Assembly: GCF_025725665.1 (NCBI RefSeq)
Contig: NZ_CP107009.1
Location: 3,844,001-3,908,000 of the forward strand
Reading direction: 5' to 3'
Origin: Halomonas sp. LR3S48
GTDB taxonomy: Bacteria > Pseudomonadota > Gammaproteobacteria > Pseudomonadales > Halomonadaceae
DNA length: 64,000 nt
Shown here: piece by piece, positions 1-7,188 of the stretch
Layout: every line of letters begins with the position of its first letter
Position numbering within the stretch: position 1 is the stretch's first letter
Notes under the pieces: generated by a model
Databases searched by the model: none
What the model saw: the letters and a program-made list of their open reading frames with translations, nothing else
Told to the model about the DNA's origin: nothing
Program-made: the position numbers and the translations under genes

Positions 1-191
1 GGGGTGAAAGCCTGTTTCCCGTCGTAGTGGCTTTACGCCAGTGGGGGGAGCGAAATCTGTTTGCGCGGGGTGAGCGACACTCTCGATTGGTCGACAAGAA
101 AACAGGCGAGCCTATCCCTTTCATGGCACCCCAGGCCGGCAACGGCGATGAGTTGTTGCCCAGCGAAGCCGAGGTGCGGAAACTGAGATAG
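1..191 (+). CDS. 3' end of an unidentified protein gene (cut by window edge)
   Basis: An open frame enters from the left edge and ends at a TAG at 189-191, giving at least 62 residues without a stop. The tail is charged and hydrophilic (RQWGERNLF near its start, KKTGEPIPF in the middle, SEAEVRKLR at the end) and reads like a soluble protein's C-terminus. I do not recognise the family. The next gene begins 184 bases further on, on the same strand. Confidence 0.5.
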   Translation, partial: GESLFPVVVALRQWGERNLFARGERHSRLVDKKTGEPIPFMAPQAGNGDELLPSEAEVRKLR

Positions 192-277
192 CCCCACCAC
201 CGTCGTCGGCAGGCCAGGTAATGATCTTGGCTGCATCGCCACACCAAGGAAATGCTTCGATATCGCTACTTGTCGAT

Positions 278-374
278 CATAGCCCAGCGAATGGCGGTGA
301 TCTTGCCCCTCATCGGGGAAGGTGTCATCGTCTTCCGGTGACCATTGGCCGCCTGAACCACAAGGAGCAATATC
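278..374. repeat. Upstream module, copy A (before the ABM gene)
   Basis: This segment starts with CATAGCCCAGCGAATGG (278-294) and runs through GGCCGCCTG to the ABM ribosome binding site. It matches 2168-2254 along its length, and the first part also matches 7066-7125 more weakly. Read leftward the core is GGGCTATGAT, a plausible sigma70 or sigmaS -10 element. No gene starts to the left of this copy on the minus strand. Confidence 0.6.
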
Positions 375-707
375 GTGTTCATCGCCATGAACCGTTTTCG
401 GGTCAACCCCGAGCGAGTGGAAGAGTTCGAGCAGATCTGGCTGGAGCGGGAGACCCACCTGCAGGGCCTGCCCGGCTTCGTCGAGTTCCATATGCTGCGC
501 GGCCCCGAGAAGGAGGATCACGTGCTCTACGCCTCGCACACCATCTGGCGTTCGCGCGAGGATTTCGAAGCCTGGACGCACTCCGAGGCGTTCCGCAAGG
601 CGCACGCGAACGCCGGCCAGAGCAAGCGCGAGGGGCTGTACCTGGGCCCGCCGAACTTCGAAGGGTTCGAGGTCATCCAGACGGTCGGCAACACGAGCGA
701 TGCCTGA
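375..707 (+). CDS. Antibiotic biosynthesis monooxygenase (ABM) family protein
   Basis: A 110-residue single-domain protein of the ABM/IsdG-like ferredoxin fold. The opening FIAMNRFRV, the central ASHTIWRSREDFEAW and the conserved SEAFRKAHA segment are typical of this family, whose members are cofactor-free oxygenases or haem-degrading proteins. I chose the GTG at 375 because AGGAG lies 7 bases upstream and family members usually begin MFIAMNRF. ATG at 387 is the alternative. It is followed after 21 bases by a nucleosidase gene on the same strand. A decayed copy of its start and upstream region lies at 2168-2310. Substrate unknown. Confidence 0.8.
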   Translation: MFIAMNRFRVNPERVEEFEQIWLERETHLQGLPGFVEFHMLRGPEKEDHVLYASHTIWRSREDFEAWTHSEAFRKAHANAGQSKREGLYLGPPNFEGFEVIQTVGNTSDA

Positions 708-728
708 GGCACGGATGAGGATCGAAGC

Positions 729-1382
729 ATGAGCGCGGCGCAGCGCACCCCGCCGCTGACGCCACTGGGCGGCCACAACGTCCTGTTCGCGATGGCGGCC
801 GAGGCCGAATACGGCACGCATCTCAGGAAGCGTTTCGATCCTTTGATCATCGGCGTTGGCCCCGTGGAAGCGGCGGTCGAGCTAACCGCCGCCCTTGCCG
901 CCCTCGCCCAGTGCGAGCGCCTGCCGGACCTGGTGGTGTCGCTGGGCTCGGCCGGCAGCCGGGCGCTCGAACAGACCAAGATCTATCAGGCGACTTCCAT
1001 CGCCTACCGCGACATGGACGCCTCGCCGTTGGGCTTCGAAAAGGGCACCACGCCCTTTCTCGACCTGCCGGCGACGGTCCCCCTACCGCTGCGCATTCCC
1101 GGCATTCGTGAGGCTACGCTCTCCACCGGTGCCAACATCATCTCGGGCGAGGCCTATGCCGCCATCGCCGCCGACATGGTGGATATGGAGAGCTATGCCT
1201 GTCTGCGCGCCTGCATGCGCTTCGACGTACCGCTGATCGTGCTGCGCGGCATTTCGGACGGCAAGACAGAGCTGCACCATGTCGACGACTGGACGGAATA
1301 TCTCCACGTCATCGATGAGAAGCTGGCTTCCGCCGTCGACCGCCTCGGTGTGGCGCTGGCCAAGGGGATGTTGACGCGCTGA
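729..1382 (+). CDS. mtnN: 5'-methylthioadenosine/S-adenosylhomocysteine nucleosidase
   Basis: A 217-residue member of the purine/uridine phosphorylase family that would hydrolyse MTA and SAH to adenine plus methylthioribose or S-ribosylhomocysteine (methionine salvage). Expected catalytic elements are visible: an early Glu in AMAAEAE (about residue 25), the glycine-rich SLGSAGS at 71-77, the VDMESYA substrate-binding segment with M153-E154, and GISDGK with Asp177. The length is close to MtnN of E. coli (232). It sits 21 bases after the ABM gene and probably shares its transcript. The N-terminus is a few residues unlike typical MtnN, so a related nucleosidase activity is possible. Confidence 0.8.
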   Translation: MSAAQRTPPLTPLGGHNVLFAMAAEAEYGTHLRKRFDPLIIGVGPVEAAVELTAALAALAQCERLPDLVVSLGSAGSRALEQTKIYQATSIAYRDMDASPLGFEKGTTPFLDLPATVPLPLRIPGIREATLSTGANIISGEAYAAIAADMVDMESYACLRACMRFDVPLIVLRGISDGKTELHHVDDWTEYLHVIDEKLASAVDRLGVALAKGMLTR

Positions 1383-1405
1383 CCTTTGCGGCACAAATGA
1401 AAGGC

Positions 1406-1843
1406 TTAGACGAGATGTGGCTCGAGCCAGCGCTTCAGTTGCGACCCCTGCATTAGCCCGGCCTGGCGGGCGATCTCGTGACCTTCCTTGAAGACGATTA
1501 GCATGGGAATGCTGCGAATGCCGAAGCGCCCGGCCAGGGCCGGTTCCGCCTCGGAGTCGAGCTTGGCGAAACGGATGCGCGGCTCCAGCACGGCGGCGGT
1601 CTGGGCAAAGATCGGCGCCATCATCTTGCAGGGGCCGCACCAGCCGGCCCAGAAGTCCACCACTACCGGCAGCTCGCTGCGCTCGACCAGGGCCGAATAG
1701 TTGGCGCTAGTGAGCTCCAGGGGCGCACCGGTGAACAGCGGCTGCTTGCACTTGCCGCAGCGGGAGGCGTCGGCCAGCCGCGCCGTGGCCACACGGTTGA
1801 TGGCCAGGCAGTGGGGGCAGGCCAGATGCAGTGAATCAGACAT
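1406..1843 (-). CDS. trxC: Thioredoxin 2
   Basis: A 145-residue cytoplasmic disulfide reductase. Two N-terminal zinc-binding pairs, CPHC (C9, C12) and CGKC (C29, C32), precede a thioredoxin domain with the active site WCGPC (C69, C72) and a cis-Pro in SIPMLIVF. The zinc-ribbon plus CGPC arrangement is diagnostic of TrxC, which reduces oxidised proteins during oxidative stress. It converges on the nucleosidase gene with a 23-base gap, and a DUF2945 gene lies upstream on the same strand. Confidence 0.95.
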   Translation of the reverse strand: MSDSLHLACPHCLAINRVATARLADASRCGKCKQPLFTGAPLELTSANYSALVERSELPVVVDFWAGWCGPCKMMAPIFAQTAAVLEPRIRFAKLDSEAEPALAGRFGIRSIPMLIVFKEGHEIARQAGLMQGSQLKRWLEPHLV

Positions 1844-1911
1844 GGCAGGGCTCCGGTGAGAGTGGCAGGAACGAGGATAGGTGCGGCGCTAGCTGCCGTC
1901 GGCGTAGGCCG

Positions 1912-2127
1912 CTAGTCGTCAGCCTTGGTCAGCGCCGAGTCCTTGTGCATGGCGATGTGGTCCGTCTTGTCGCTCTTGATCTCGTACTGCGGCTCGTCTT
2001 CGCTGGCATGACGCTTGTGTCCCTTGTACTCCGTGTCCTGGGTATGAACGCGGACGATCTTTCCGCTGACGTGCCCTGCCTCGGAATTCCAGCGTACGTG
2101 GTCGCCCACCTTGAATCGCTTGGCCAT
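1912..2127 (-). CDS. DUF2945 / hypervirulence-associated TUDOR-domain protein
   Basis: A 71-residue basic protein beginning MAKRFKVGDHVRWNSEAG, the hallmark start of DUF2945 proteins, which fold as a small Tudor/SH3-like barrel. The second half (GHKRH, EIKSDKTDHIAMHK) is also family-typical. The molecular role is unknown; the family is common in halophilic and stress-tolerant bacteria. A near-identical paralogue at 6809-7024 is interrupted by a stop codon. Upstream at 2168 is a sequence module shared with that paralogue at almost the same distance from the start codon (41 and 42 bases). Confidence 0.9.
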   Translation of the reverse strand: MAKRFKVGDHVRWNSEAGHVSGKIVRVHTQDTEYKGHKRHASEDEPQYEIKSDKTDHIAMHKDSALTKADD

Positions 2128-2167
2128 TGCTCACCTCTCATCAGGGGTAAAGGGTTCGTGCTGGTAG

Positions 2168-2254
2168 CATAGCCCAGCGAATGGGAAACCTTCCCTCTGG
2201 GGTAGTGTCGTCAACCGAATACCATTTGCCGCCTGGTCACGAGGAGTGAGCACC
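2168..2254. repeat. Upstream module, copy B (between DUF2945 gene and ABM remnant)
   Basis: It shares the 17-base start CATAGCCCAGCGAATGG exactly with copy A at 278, then continues with an interrupted match (GTGTC-TC, CCATT-GCCGCCTG, GAGGAG) to the remnant start codon at 2255. Read leftward, GGGCTATGCT is a plausible -10 box for the DUF2945 gene. Confidence 0.65.
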
Positions 2255-2310
2255 GTGTTCATCCTCCATGAATCATTTTCGAGTCAGATCCGGAAGAGTG
2301 GAAGCCCGAG
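2255..2310 (+). pseudogene. Remnant of the 5' end of an ABM monooxygenase gene
   Basis: GTGTTCATC at 2255, then a CCATGAA, a TTTTCG and GAGTGGAAG, align base by base with the first 50 or so bases of the ABM gene at 375. An inserted base after the third codon breaks the frame, and translation would stop after about 19 codons at 2312. Nothing resembling the rest of the gene follows. This is a decayed partial duplicate. Confidence 0.7.
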
Positions 2311-2537
2311 CTAACAAAGCCCTTACAAAACAAAACTATTTATCATCGCTTTCTTTAGACTTAATGGCAAACAAGGTGAGTTCGGTGTGCTACCGCACGG
2401 ACATAACCTCTTTCAGCATTTATGCTTTGGCTATGTCGTGACAGGTGAAGTTAACAGCAGCTTGTTGAGAAAGAACTTCTGAATCAAGTATTCACCTGAA
2501 CGATTTTGCTTGCTTGTTACAGAGAAGGAAATATTAG

Positions 2538-3017
2538 ATGAGTACTGAAAAATCCAAGTCGGATAGCAACCAGAGTAGCGCACGTGGCAACCAGCAATTC
2601 GACGAGGCCATCGTCGAGCCGGTACGTGCCTACGGCGCACTGACCACCGATTACTTTGAAAAGCTCTTCGCGGCTCAGTTCGACGCCGTTCGCGCCTTCG
2701 CGGACACTAGTTTGGCGCAATCACGCTCTTGGCTTGAAGTCAAAGATTCCGACAGTTTTCGGCAGGTGATCGAGCAGCAACAGCAGGCCGTTCGAGAGCT
2801 GAGTGAGAAGATGAAGGAAGACGCTGAAAAGATTCGCGCCTTGAGCCAGGAGTATTTACAGGAGACTCAGCAACTGACGGCAGCAGGCATGCAGAAGGGA
2901 AAGGAACAAGTAGAGAACAGCTTGCAAAAAGGTAAGGAAAAGGCTGACGATACTCAACAGAAAAGCCAGCAGCAGGCCGACAAGGGCAAAAAATCGGCCA
3001 GCGCATCGCATCAGTAA
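2538..3017 (+). CDS. Phasin family protein
   Basis: A 159-residue helical protein of the phasin family, which coats polyhydroxyalkanoate granules. A globular amphipathic part (residues about 15-110, with the typical EPVRAYGALTTDYFEKLFAAQFDAVRA segment) is followed by a Lys/Gln/Glu-rich coiled tail made of near-repeats such as MQKGKEQVENSLQKGKEKA. It ends with a low-complexity KGKKSASASHQ. The gene is monocistronic, flanked by an AT-rich leader and a strong hairpin at 3046. Its codon usage looks less GC-rich than its neighbours. Confidence 0.85.
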   Translation: MSTEKSKSDSNQSSARGNQQFDEAIVEPVRAYGALTTDYFEKLFAAQFDAVRAFADTSLAQSRSWLEVKDSDSFRQVIEQQQQAVRELSEKMKEDAEKIRALSQEYLQETQQLTAAGMQKGKEQVENSLQKGKEKADDTQQKSQQQADKGKKSASASHQ

Positions 3018-3045
3018 TAGTTGCTTTATAAGTAAGCGCACGCTT

Positions 3046-3077
3046 GAAGGGCCGTCTTCGCGAGAAGACGGCCCTTC
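3046..3077. terminator. Hairpin terminator after the phasin gene
   Basis: Perfect 14-bp arms (3046-3059 and 3064-3077) with a GCGA loop. It lies between the convergent phasin and Acg-family genes and so may serve both. There is no long T tract. Confidence 0.7.
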
Positions 3078-3144
3078 AACTATTTGGCTGCCCTACCGGA
3101 GCATGAGCGCCTGGCAGTGGCTGAGTCGGCACTTTGGTCGCCGC

Positions 3145-4176
3145 TTATGCCGCGCCTGTCGGCATGAGGACCGCTTCGATCGGTCGCCGCAACGAACGCG
3201 GCATCGCCTTGCCCCGCCCGAACCGCACCACCAGGTCGGGGCGCCCACCCACTACGCCTAATGCCTCGGCGAATGCTGGGCGCACGCTCGACTCTTCGAT
3301 GGGCTGGTTGATGAAGGCATTGCAGATGCCGAGTGCCGTCGCCTGCAGGGCGAAGCGCTGGTAGCAGCGGCCGACTTCCACCCAGTGCGCCCTGTCGTCG
3401 GCTCTCGAGATGAACACGGCAATGCCGGCCGAACTGCGCACCTGACGAGCCACCTTGGCATTTTCGGCGCCTTGCCGAAACAGGGCACGGAATAGCCAAC
3501 GGCCCAGCCAGCGCGGGGTGGCGGGGCTTCCCATGGAGCGCGCGAAAAGCCCGTCACCGGCCTCGAGCGCCTCGCGGTCGCCGAAGCGAAGCCAGGCTTC
3601 GAGCTCCTGGCGGAACGCCGCGTTCGCGATCTGCCGGCTGTTGGCCTGAAGCACGTACTCCAGCACTTTCTCCATCGCTTCACGTTCGGTCAGCAGGCTG
3701 ATCGAGACCCCATCTCCGGTTCCCGCGGCCTGTAGCAGGTACAGTTCCTGATCGGTCGCGGGCGAGCCGTCGTAATCGGTGCGCGCGCACTGGCGTGCCG
3801 GAATGGCCTCGAACAGCGGCGTGACCTCTGGCTGACAGGGTGTCAGCGTGACGCGCACCTCTCCGTCTCCTTCGGGATGGAAGATGATCTCGCCTGACAT
3901 ACCGAACGCCCGCGCCGCCAGGCTCAGGTTTTCGGCGGCACATCCCAGCGAAACGTAGAGGTGGTGGTCGTCCGGATCGACGACGGGTGTGCGCCGCGAG
4001 AGGTCCGGCAGGATGGCGATGGCATCGTCGGCGATGCGGAAGCGCCAGCATTGGGTGTTGTGCCCGGAAGGAGCCAGGGTGGCATAGCGAATGAGCGCCT
4101 TCAGCCGGGCGGCATGATCGGTCGCTTGCCTATCGCCGTGGCGCCAGAGGTGCTTCACCACTTGCTCGTAGTTCAT
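3145..4176 (-). CDS. Acg-family FMN-binding oxidoreductase (nitroreductase-like)
   Basis: A soluble nitroreductase-fold protein of about 343 residues from the chosen start. The conserved YATLAPSGHNTQCWRF element near the N-terminus and the late QATALGICNAFINQP segment are characteristic of Acg/nitroreductase-like FMN proteins. I prefer the ATG at 4176 (MNYEQVV) because a purine-rich GGATGGGG lies at suitable distance. In-frame ATGs at 4188 and 4275 would add 4 or 33 residues, and the extra residues look unlike the family. Substrate unknown; related proteins are linked to dormancy or flavin sequestration. It converges with the phasin gene. Confidence 0.8.
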   Translation of the reverse strand: MNYEQVVKHLWRHGDRQATDHAARLKALIRYATLAPSGHNTQCWRFRIADDAIAILPDLSRRTPVVDPDDHHLYVSLGCAAENLSLAARAFGMSGEIIFHPEGDGEVRVTLTPCQPEVTPLFEAIPARQCARTDYDGSPATDQELYLLQAAGTGDGVSISLLTEREAMEKVLEYVLQANSRQIANAAFRQELEAWLRFGDREALEAGDGLFARSMGSPATPRWLGRWLFRALFRQGAENAKVARQVRSSAGIAVFISRADDRAHWVEVGRCYQRFALQATALGICNAFINQPIEESSVRPAFAEALGVVGGRPDLVVRFGRGKAMPRSLRRPIEAVLMPTGAA

Positions 4177-4531
4177 AACCCGCCCCATCCCTTCGCCCCT
4201 TGCTGCCTTCAGTTTAGCGCCAACACGGCCCTCAAGAGCATGACTCACAACATGTCGCTGCACTGTCTTTGCCATCCCCTCATCAGCAGCATATTTCCCA
4301 AGGTCGCCCCGGTGGCTAGGCTGATCTCGTCATGTCGACACTGCAGATGTGAGACTTATTCGCCACACCGCTTCGGCAGCAGGTTGACGCGTGGCGAGGC
4401 CGCCCGGAGAGGGAGAGCGGGTGCGCGGATGGCGTGCATTTTTCCGTTGAGCTCGCCGCCCTGTCTCAGGCAGGATGGAGAAAGGAGAGCAGGTTGGTAG
4501 ACAAGCAACGGCATACCGCTGGAGGAGCCAC

Positions 4532-4867
4532 ATGCAACCGCTGAGCTATTACTACTACAACGTGCTGGAAGGTCTCGAAAAGCCGTGCGACGTACCGTCG
4601 ACCCAACTGCAGGAGGGCTACGACATCCTGTATCGACATGGCGGGCGCATCGAAATTGACCTGATGCGCAAGGCCGAGGATAGCAATGCCCAGGGCAAGC
4701 CCTATCACTGGTACGAGGCCCTGGATGAGGAGCAGCGGGCGAAACTGCACAAGGCCCTGGATGAGGAAAATCCCGCCAAGATTCTCAAGCTCATTCAGCG
4801 CAACGGCTATGCCGGCGTGCTCTACCACCATGCCTGGCATAACTTCCGGGAGTCGGGAGCCGCCTAA
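4532..4867 (+). CDS. Conserved hypothetical protein
   Basis: A 111-residue soluble protein starting MQPLSYYYYNVLEGLEKPCD. The ATG at 4532 has GGAGG six bases upstream. It is rich in Tyr, His and charged residues, with a helix-forming DEEQRAKLHKALDEENPAKILKLIQ stretch and a C-terminal GYAGVLYHHAWHNF. No transmembrane segment or signal peptide is visible and I do not recognise the family. It is monocistronic, followed by a good terminator at 4929. Confidence 0.65.
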   Translation: MQPLSYYYYNVLEGLEKPCDVPSTQLQEGYDILYRHGGRIEIDLMRKAEDSNAQGKPYHWYEALDEEQRAKLHKALDEENPAKILKLIQRNGYAGVLYHHAWHNFRESGAA

Positions 4868-4928
4868 GAACCGATATCAAGCGTCGGACATGCCATGCCG
4901 ACTGCTTGATCAATAAGCCGAATCGTAC

Positions 4929-4960
4929 AGGGCCGCTTTCCCCAGGAAAGCGGCCCTTTT
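4929..4960 (+). terminator. Rho-independent terminator
   Basis: Perfect 13-bp arms (4929-4941 and 4945-4957), a CCA loop and a terminal TTTT. It closes the hypothetical gene ending at 4867. Confidence 0.85.
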
Positions 4961-4969
4961 ACTTATCGT

Positions 4970-5027
4970 TTGACACTACCGGTGCTGCTGATCTTAGATA
5001 GACCTCTATTTAGATAGATCGGTCTAT
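4970..5027 (+). promoter_or_regulatory. Promoter with tandem TetR-type operators
   Basis: A consensus -35 TTGACA (4970-4975) is followed 18 bases later by an AT-rich -10 region. Two inverted repeats overlap and follow it: ATAGA-CC-TCTAT at 4998-5009 and ATAGA-TCGG-TCTAT at 5014-5027. Identical half-sites in two copies just before a tetR gene suggest autorepression. Confidence 0.6.
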
Positions 5028-5057
5028 ATAGATTTGCGTGTACAGGAGCGTCATCGA

Positions 5058-5624
5058 ATGCCCGCCTCCAAGCGCGACCAGTTGCTGGCCACGGCCGAGC
5101 AACTCTTCTATGAGCAGGGGTTCCACGCCACCGGCATCGACCGCATCGTGGCCGCCGCCGGGGTGGTGCGGATGACGCTCTACAATCACTTCGAATCCAA
5201 GGAGGCCCTGGTCGCGGCCGTGCTGCAGGCCCGCCATGAACGCTTCGTCGCCAGCCTCGATGCGGCAACGGCCTCAGCCCCGCCGGGCCAGGCGACACGG
5301 GCGCTGGTCGATGCGCACGGCCGCTGGCTCAAAGCCTACAGTCAGCATGGCTGCATCATGGCCAAGGCGATGGGCGAATTCGCCGAGCACAGCGCCGAGA
5401 TCCATGCCCTGGCGACGGCCGCCAAGCAAGACTTGCTGGCACGCCTCGAAGCCGCCGTGGCACGCGATGGCCTGGGCCATCATGCCGGCCTGGCGCGACG
5501 CCTCTTCATGGTGCTGGAAGGTAGCAATACGGCGGTGGTGGTGCTGGGTATGCAGACCGGCCTGGCCGACACTCGGGCGCTGGTCGACGCTCTACTCGCC
5601 GCGGCTCGGAGCGAGACCCCATGA
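5058..5624 (+). CDS. TetR/AcrR family transcriptional regulator
   Basis: A 188-residue repressor. The N-terminal helix-turn-helix spans about residues 5-55 (LLATAEQLFYEQGFHATGI, then VRMTLYNHFESKEAL), followed by a helical ligand-binding domain with a Cys in QHGCIMAKAMGE. The ATG at 5058 has AGGAG at 5044-5048; an upstream in-frame codon at 5034 lies within the operator region and is unlikely. It overlaps the MFS gene by 4 bases (ATGA), so the two are translationally coupled and the regulator probably controls the transporter. The ligand is unknown. Confidence 0.88.
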   Translation: MPASKRDQLLATAEQLFYEQGFHATGIDRIVAAAGVVRMTLYNHFESKEALVAAVLQARHERFVASLDAATASAPPGQATRALVDAHGRWLKAYSQHGCIMAKAMGEFAEHSAEIHALATAAKQDLLARLEAAVARDGLGHHAGLARRLFMVLEGSNTAVVVLGMQTGLADTRALVDALLAAARSETP

Positions 5625-6802
5625 GGCCGCTCTCCTCGCTCGCCATGGCGGCCCTGGGCAGCGGGGTCATTGCCATCACCTACGGGTTGGCCCGCTTCGT
5701 GCTCGGGCTCTTTCTGCCCTCGATGCGCGAAGAGCTGACGATCACTTCGACCATGGCGGGTGTCATTGGCGCCCTGCCTTTCCTGAGTTTCGTCTTTGCC
5801 ATCCTCGCCGCGCCCTGGGTGACGCGCCGCCTCGGGGTACGCCGCGCAGGCGTCGCAGCCGCCGGCCTGGCCGGAATCGGGCTGATCACCATTGCCCAGG
5901 CGCCTTCCTCGCTGTTGCTGGCCATCGGCGTGTTGATCTGCGGGATCAGTACCGGGCTGTCCTCGCCGGCGATGGCGGAGGCGGTATATCGGGTCGTCCC
6001 GCCCGATCTGCGCGGGCGGGTCAACGCCACCATCAATGCGGGCACCAGCCTCGGCATCGCGCTCGCCATGCCCGCAGTCCTGGTCTGGGCGGAGGCCTGG
6101 CGCAGCGCCTATACCGGGTTCGCCGCCCTGGCGGCACTGGCCGCCCTGGCAGCCCTCTGCTACCTGCCGCGTGAGGAACGCATCTCACTCTCGCGGCCCC
6201 GGTTGTTCTCCGCGCCGGTGAGCCGAGCACAATGGCTCGGGCTTGCCCGGCTAAGTGGCCTGGCTGCCGGGATGGGGTGTGTGAGTGCAGCCTACTGGGT
6301 GTTTGCCCCCGATGCGGTGATCAACGCCGGGGGGCTGGTGTCTAGCCAGACCGCCTGGATGTGGCTGGCGGTGGGCATCGGGGGGCTGACGGGGGCCGGT
6401 GCCGGGGATCTCATCTCGCGCTTCGGGCCGGCCATGACCCATGCCGCCGGGCTTACGGTGATGTCTGCAAGCCTGGCGCTTCTGGCCATCGATCCCGGCA
6501 ACTTCGCCCTCGCCCTGTCATCGGCGGCCCTGTTCGGCGCCGGGTACATGATTCTGACCGGTTTCTACCTGGTCAGAAGCACCCAGATCATGTCCAATGC
6601 TCCCGCCTTCGGCCCGGTGCTGCCACTGCTCGCCACCTCGGTCGGCCAGGTCGCCGGCTCTCCGCTGGCGGGCTGGCTTGTGGGAGCTGAAGGTCATGTC
6701 GCCACCTTCACGCTCTTTGCCACCCTGGGGCTCGCCGTCGCCGGGTTGGGGTCATGGTTGCTGAAGGAGAGAGCCACCGCCGATGAGCGCGCTCCTGGAT
6801 AG
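5621..6802 (+). CDS. MFS transporter
   Basis: A 393-residue integral membrane protein with about twelve hydrophobic segments. The loop after TM2 reads VTRRLGVRRAG, the MFS motif A position, and the TM1 region contains GLARFVLGLFLPSM. It is most likely a drug or metabolite exporter, judging from the coupled TetR gene. It ends 6 bases before the convergent DUF2945 pseudogene. Substrate cannot be told from the sequence. Confidence 0.85.
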   Translation: MRPLSSLAMAALGSGVIAITYGLARFVLGLFLPSMREELTITSTMAGVIGALPFLSFVFAILAAPWVTRRLGVRRAGVAAAGLAGIGLITIAQAPSSLLLAIGVLICGISTGLSSPAMAEAVYRVVPPDLRGRVNATINAGTSLGIALAMPAVLVWAEAWRSAYTGFAALAALAALAALCYLPREERISLSRPRLFSAPVSRAQWLGLARLSGLAAGMGCVSAAYWVFAPDAVINAGGLVSSQTAWMWLAVGIGGLTGAGAGDLISRFGPAMTHAAGLTVMSASLALLAIDPGNFALALSSAALFGAGYMILTGFYLVRSTQIMSNAPAFGPVLPLLATSVGQVAGSPLAGWLVGAEGHVATFTLFATLGLAVAGLGSWLLKERATADERAPG

Positions 6803-6808
6803 CCTGGC

Positions 6809-7024
6809 CTAGTCATCTAGCTTGGTGAGCGCCGAGTCCTTGTGCATGGCGATGTGATCGGTCTTGTCGCTCTTGATCTCGTATTGCGGCTCGTCCTCGC
6901 TGGCGTGGCGCTTGTGCCCCTTGTACTACGTGTCCTGGGTGTGGACCTTGATGATCTTGCCGCTTACCTGCCCCGCCTCGGAGTTCCAACTGACGCGGTC
7001 TCCCACCTTGAAGCGTTTGGCCAT
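6809..7024 (-). pseudogene. DUF2945 paralogue interrupted by an amber stop
   Basis: Read on the minus strand from the ATG at 7024, this is a full 72-codon copy of the gene at 1912-2127. The sense codon GAG at position 33 is TAG here (6926-6928). Before and after the stop the frame is intact, and the second half (codons 34-68) is identical in protein sequence to the intact copy despite synonymous base changes. The other differences are at codons 10, 12, 19, 25, 26 and 69. The lesion therefore looks very recent, or it is a sequencing error or read-through. The intact paralogue shares its upstream module. Confidence 0.9.
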
Positions 7025-7065
7025 GGTCTACCTCAAACCTATTGAATTGGTTAGACGAACTGAAG

Positions 7066-7125
7066 CATAGCCCAGGCTTCGATGGCTCGGATGTTGTCGA
7101 CGAACCGGTGGCAGCAGCCTATAGT
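7066..7125. repeat. Upstream module, copy C (before the broken DUF2945 gene)
   Basis: CATAGCCCAG at 7066-7075 lies 42 bases from the start codon at 7024, matching the 41-base spacing in copy B. Weaker matches (CGATGG, TGTCGACGAACCG, GCAGCCT) continue in the same order as in copies A and B. Read leftward it offers the same GGGCTATGCT box. Confidence 0.5.
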
Positions 7126-7156
7126 CACGCTTGTCCATTGCATCTCATGCGCATAT

Positions 7157-7175
7157 GATAATAAATCTCATATAA
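7157..7175. promoter_or_regulatory. Possible Fur box before the response regulator
   Basis: GATAATAAATCTCATATAA matches about 11 of 19 positions of the Fur consensus, with the left half nearly perfect. It ends 13 bases before the start codon at 7189, so repressor binding would block transcription or initiation. Weak match; context (iron-type uptake locus) supports it. Confidence 0.35.
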
Positions 7176-7188
7176 GAATGGATAAGCC

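Larger units (their letters stand above)
2128..2537. other. 410-base gene-free interval: duplicated module plus phasin upstream region
   Basis: Positions 2128-2167 are the leader of the minus-strand DUF2945 gene. Positions 2168-2310 are a degenerate copy of the region at 278-420 including the start of the ABM gene. Positions 2311-2537 are clearly more AT-rich than the surroundings and lie upstream of the phasin gene, presumably holding its promoter. I see no further gene, RNA or clear terminator. Confidence 0.7.

Noticed and set aside
33..821. Long open frame on the minus strand (262 codons)
   Set aside because: It runs antisense through the ABM gene and has no ribosome binding site or recognisable domain; a GC-rich shadow frame.
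6842..7045. Plus-strand frame of 67 codons over the broken DUF2945 gene
   Set aside because: The same shadow frame occurs over the intact paralogue, and the minus-strand match to DUF2945 is nearly complete.
278..7125. Module copies as ends of an insertion sequence
   Set aside because: No transposase frame, no inverted terminal pairing and no target-site duplication visible.
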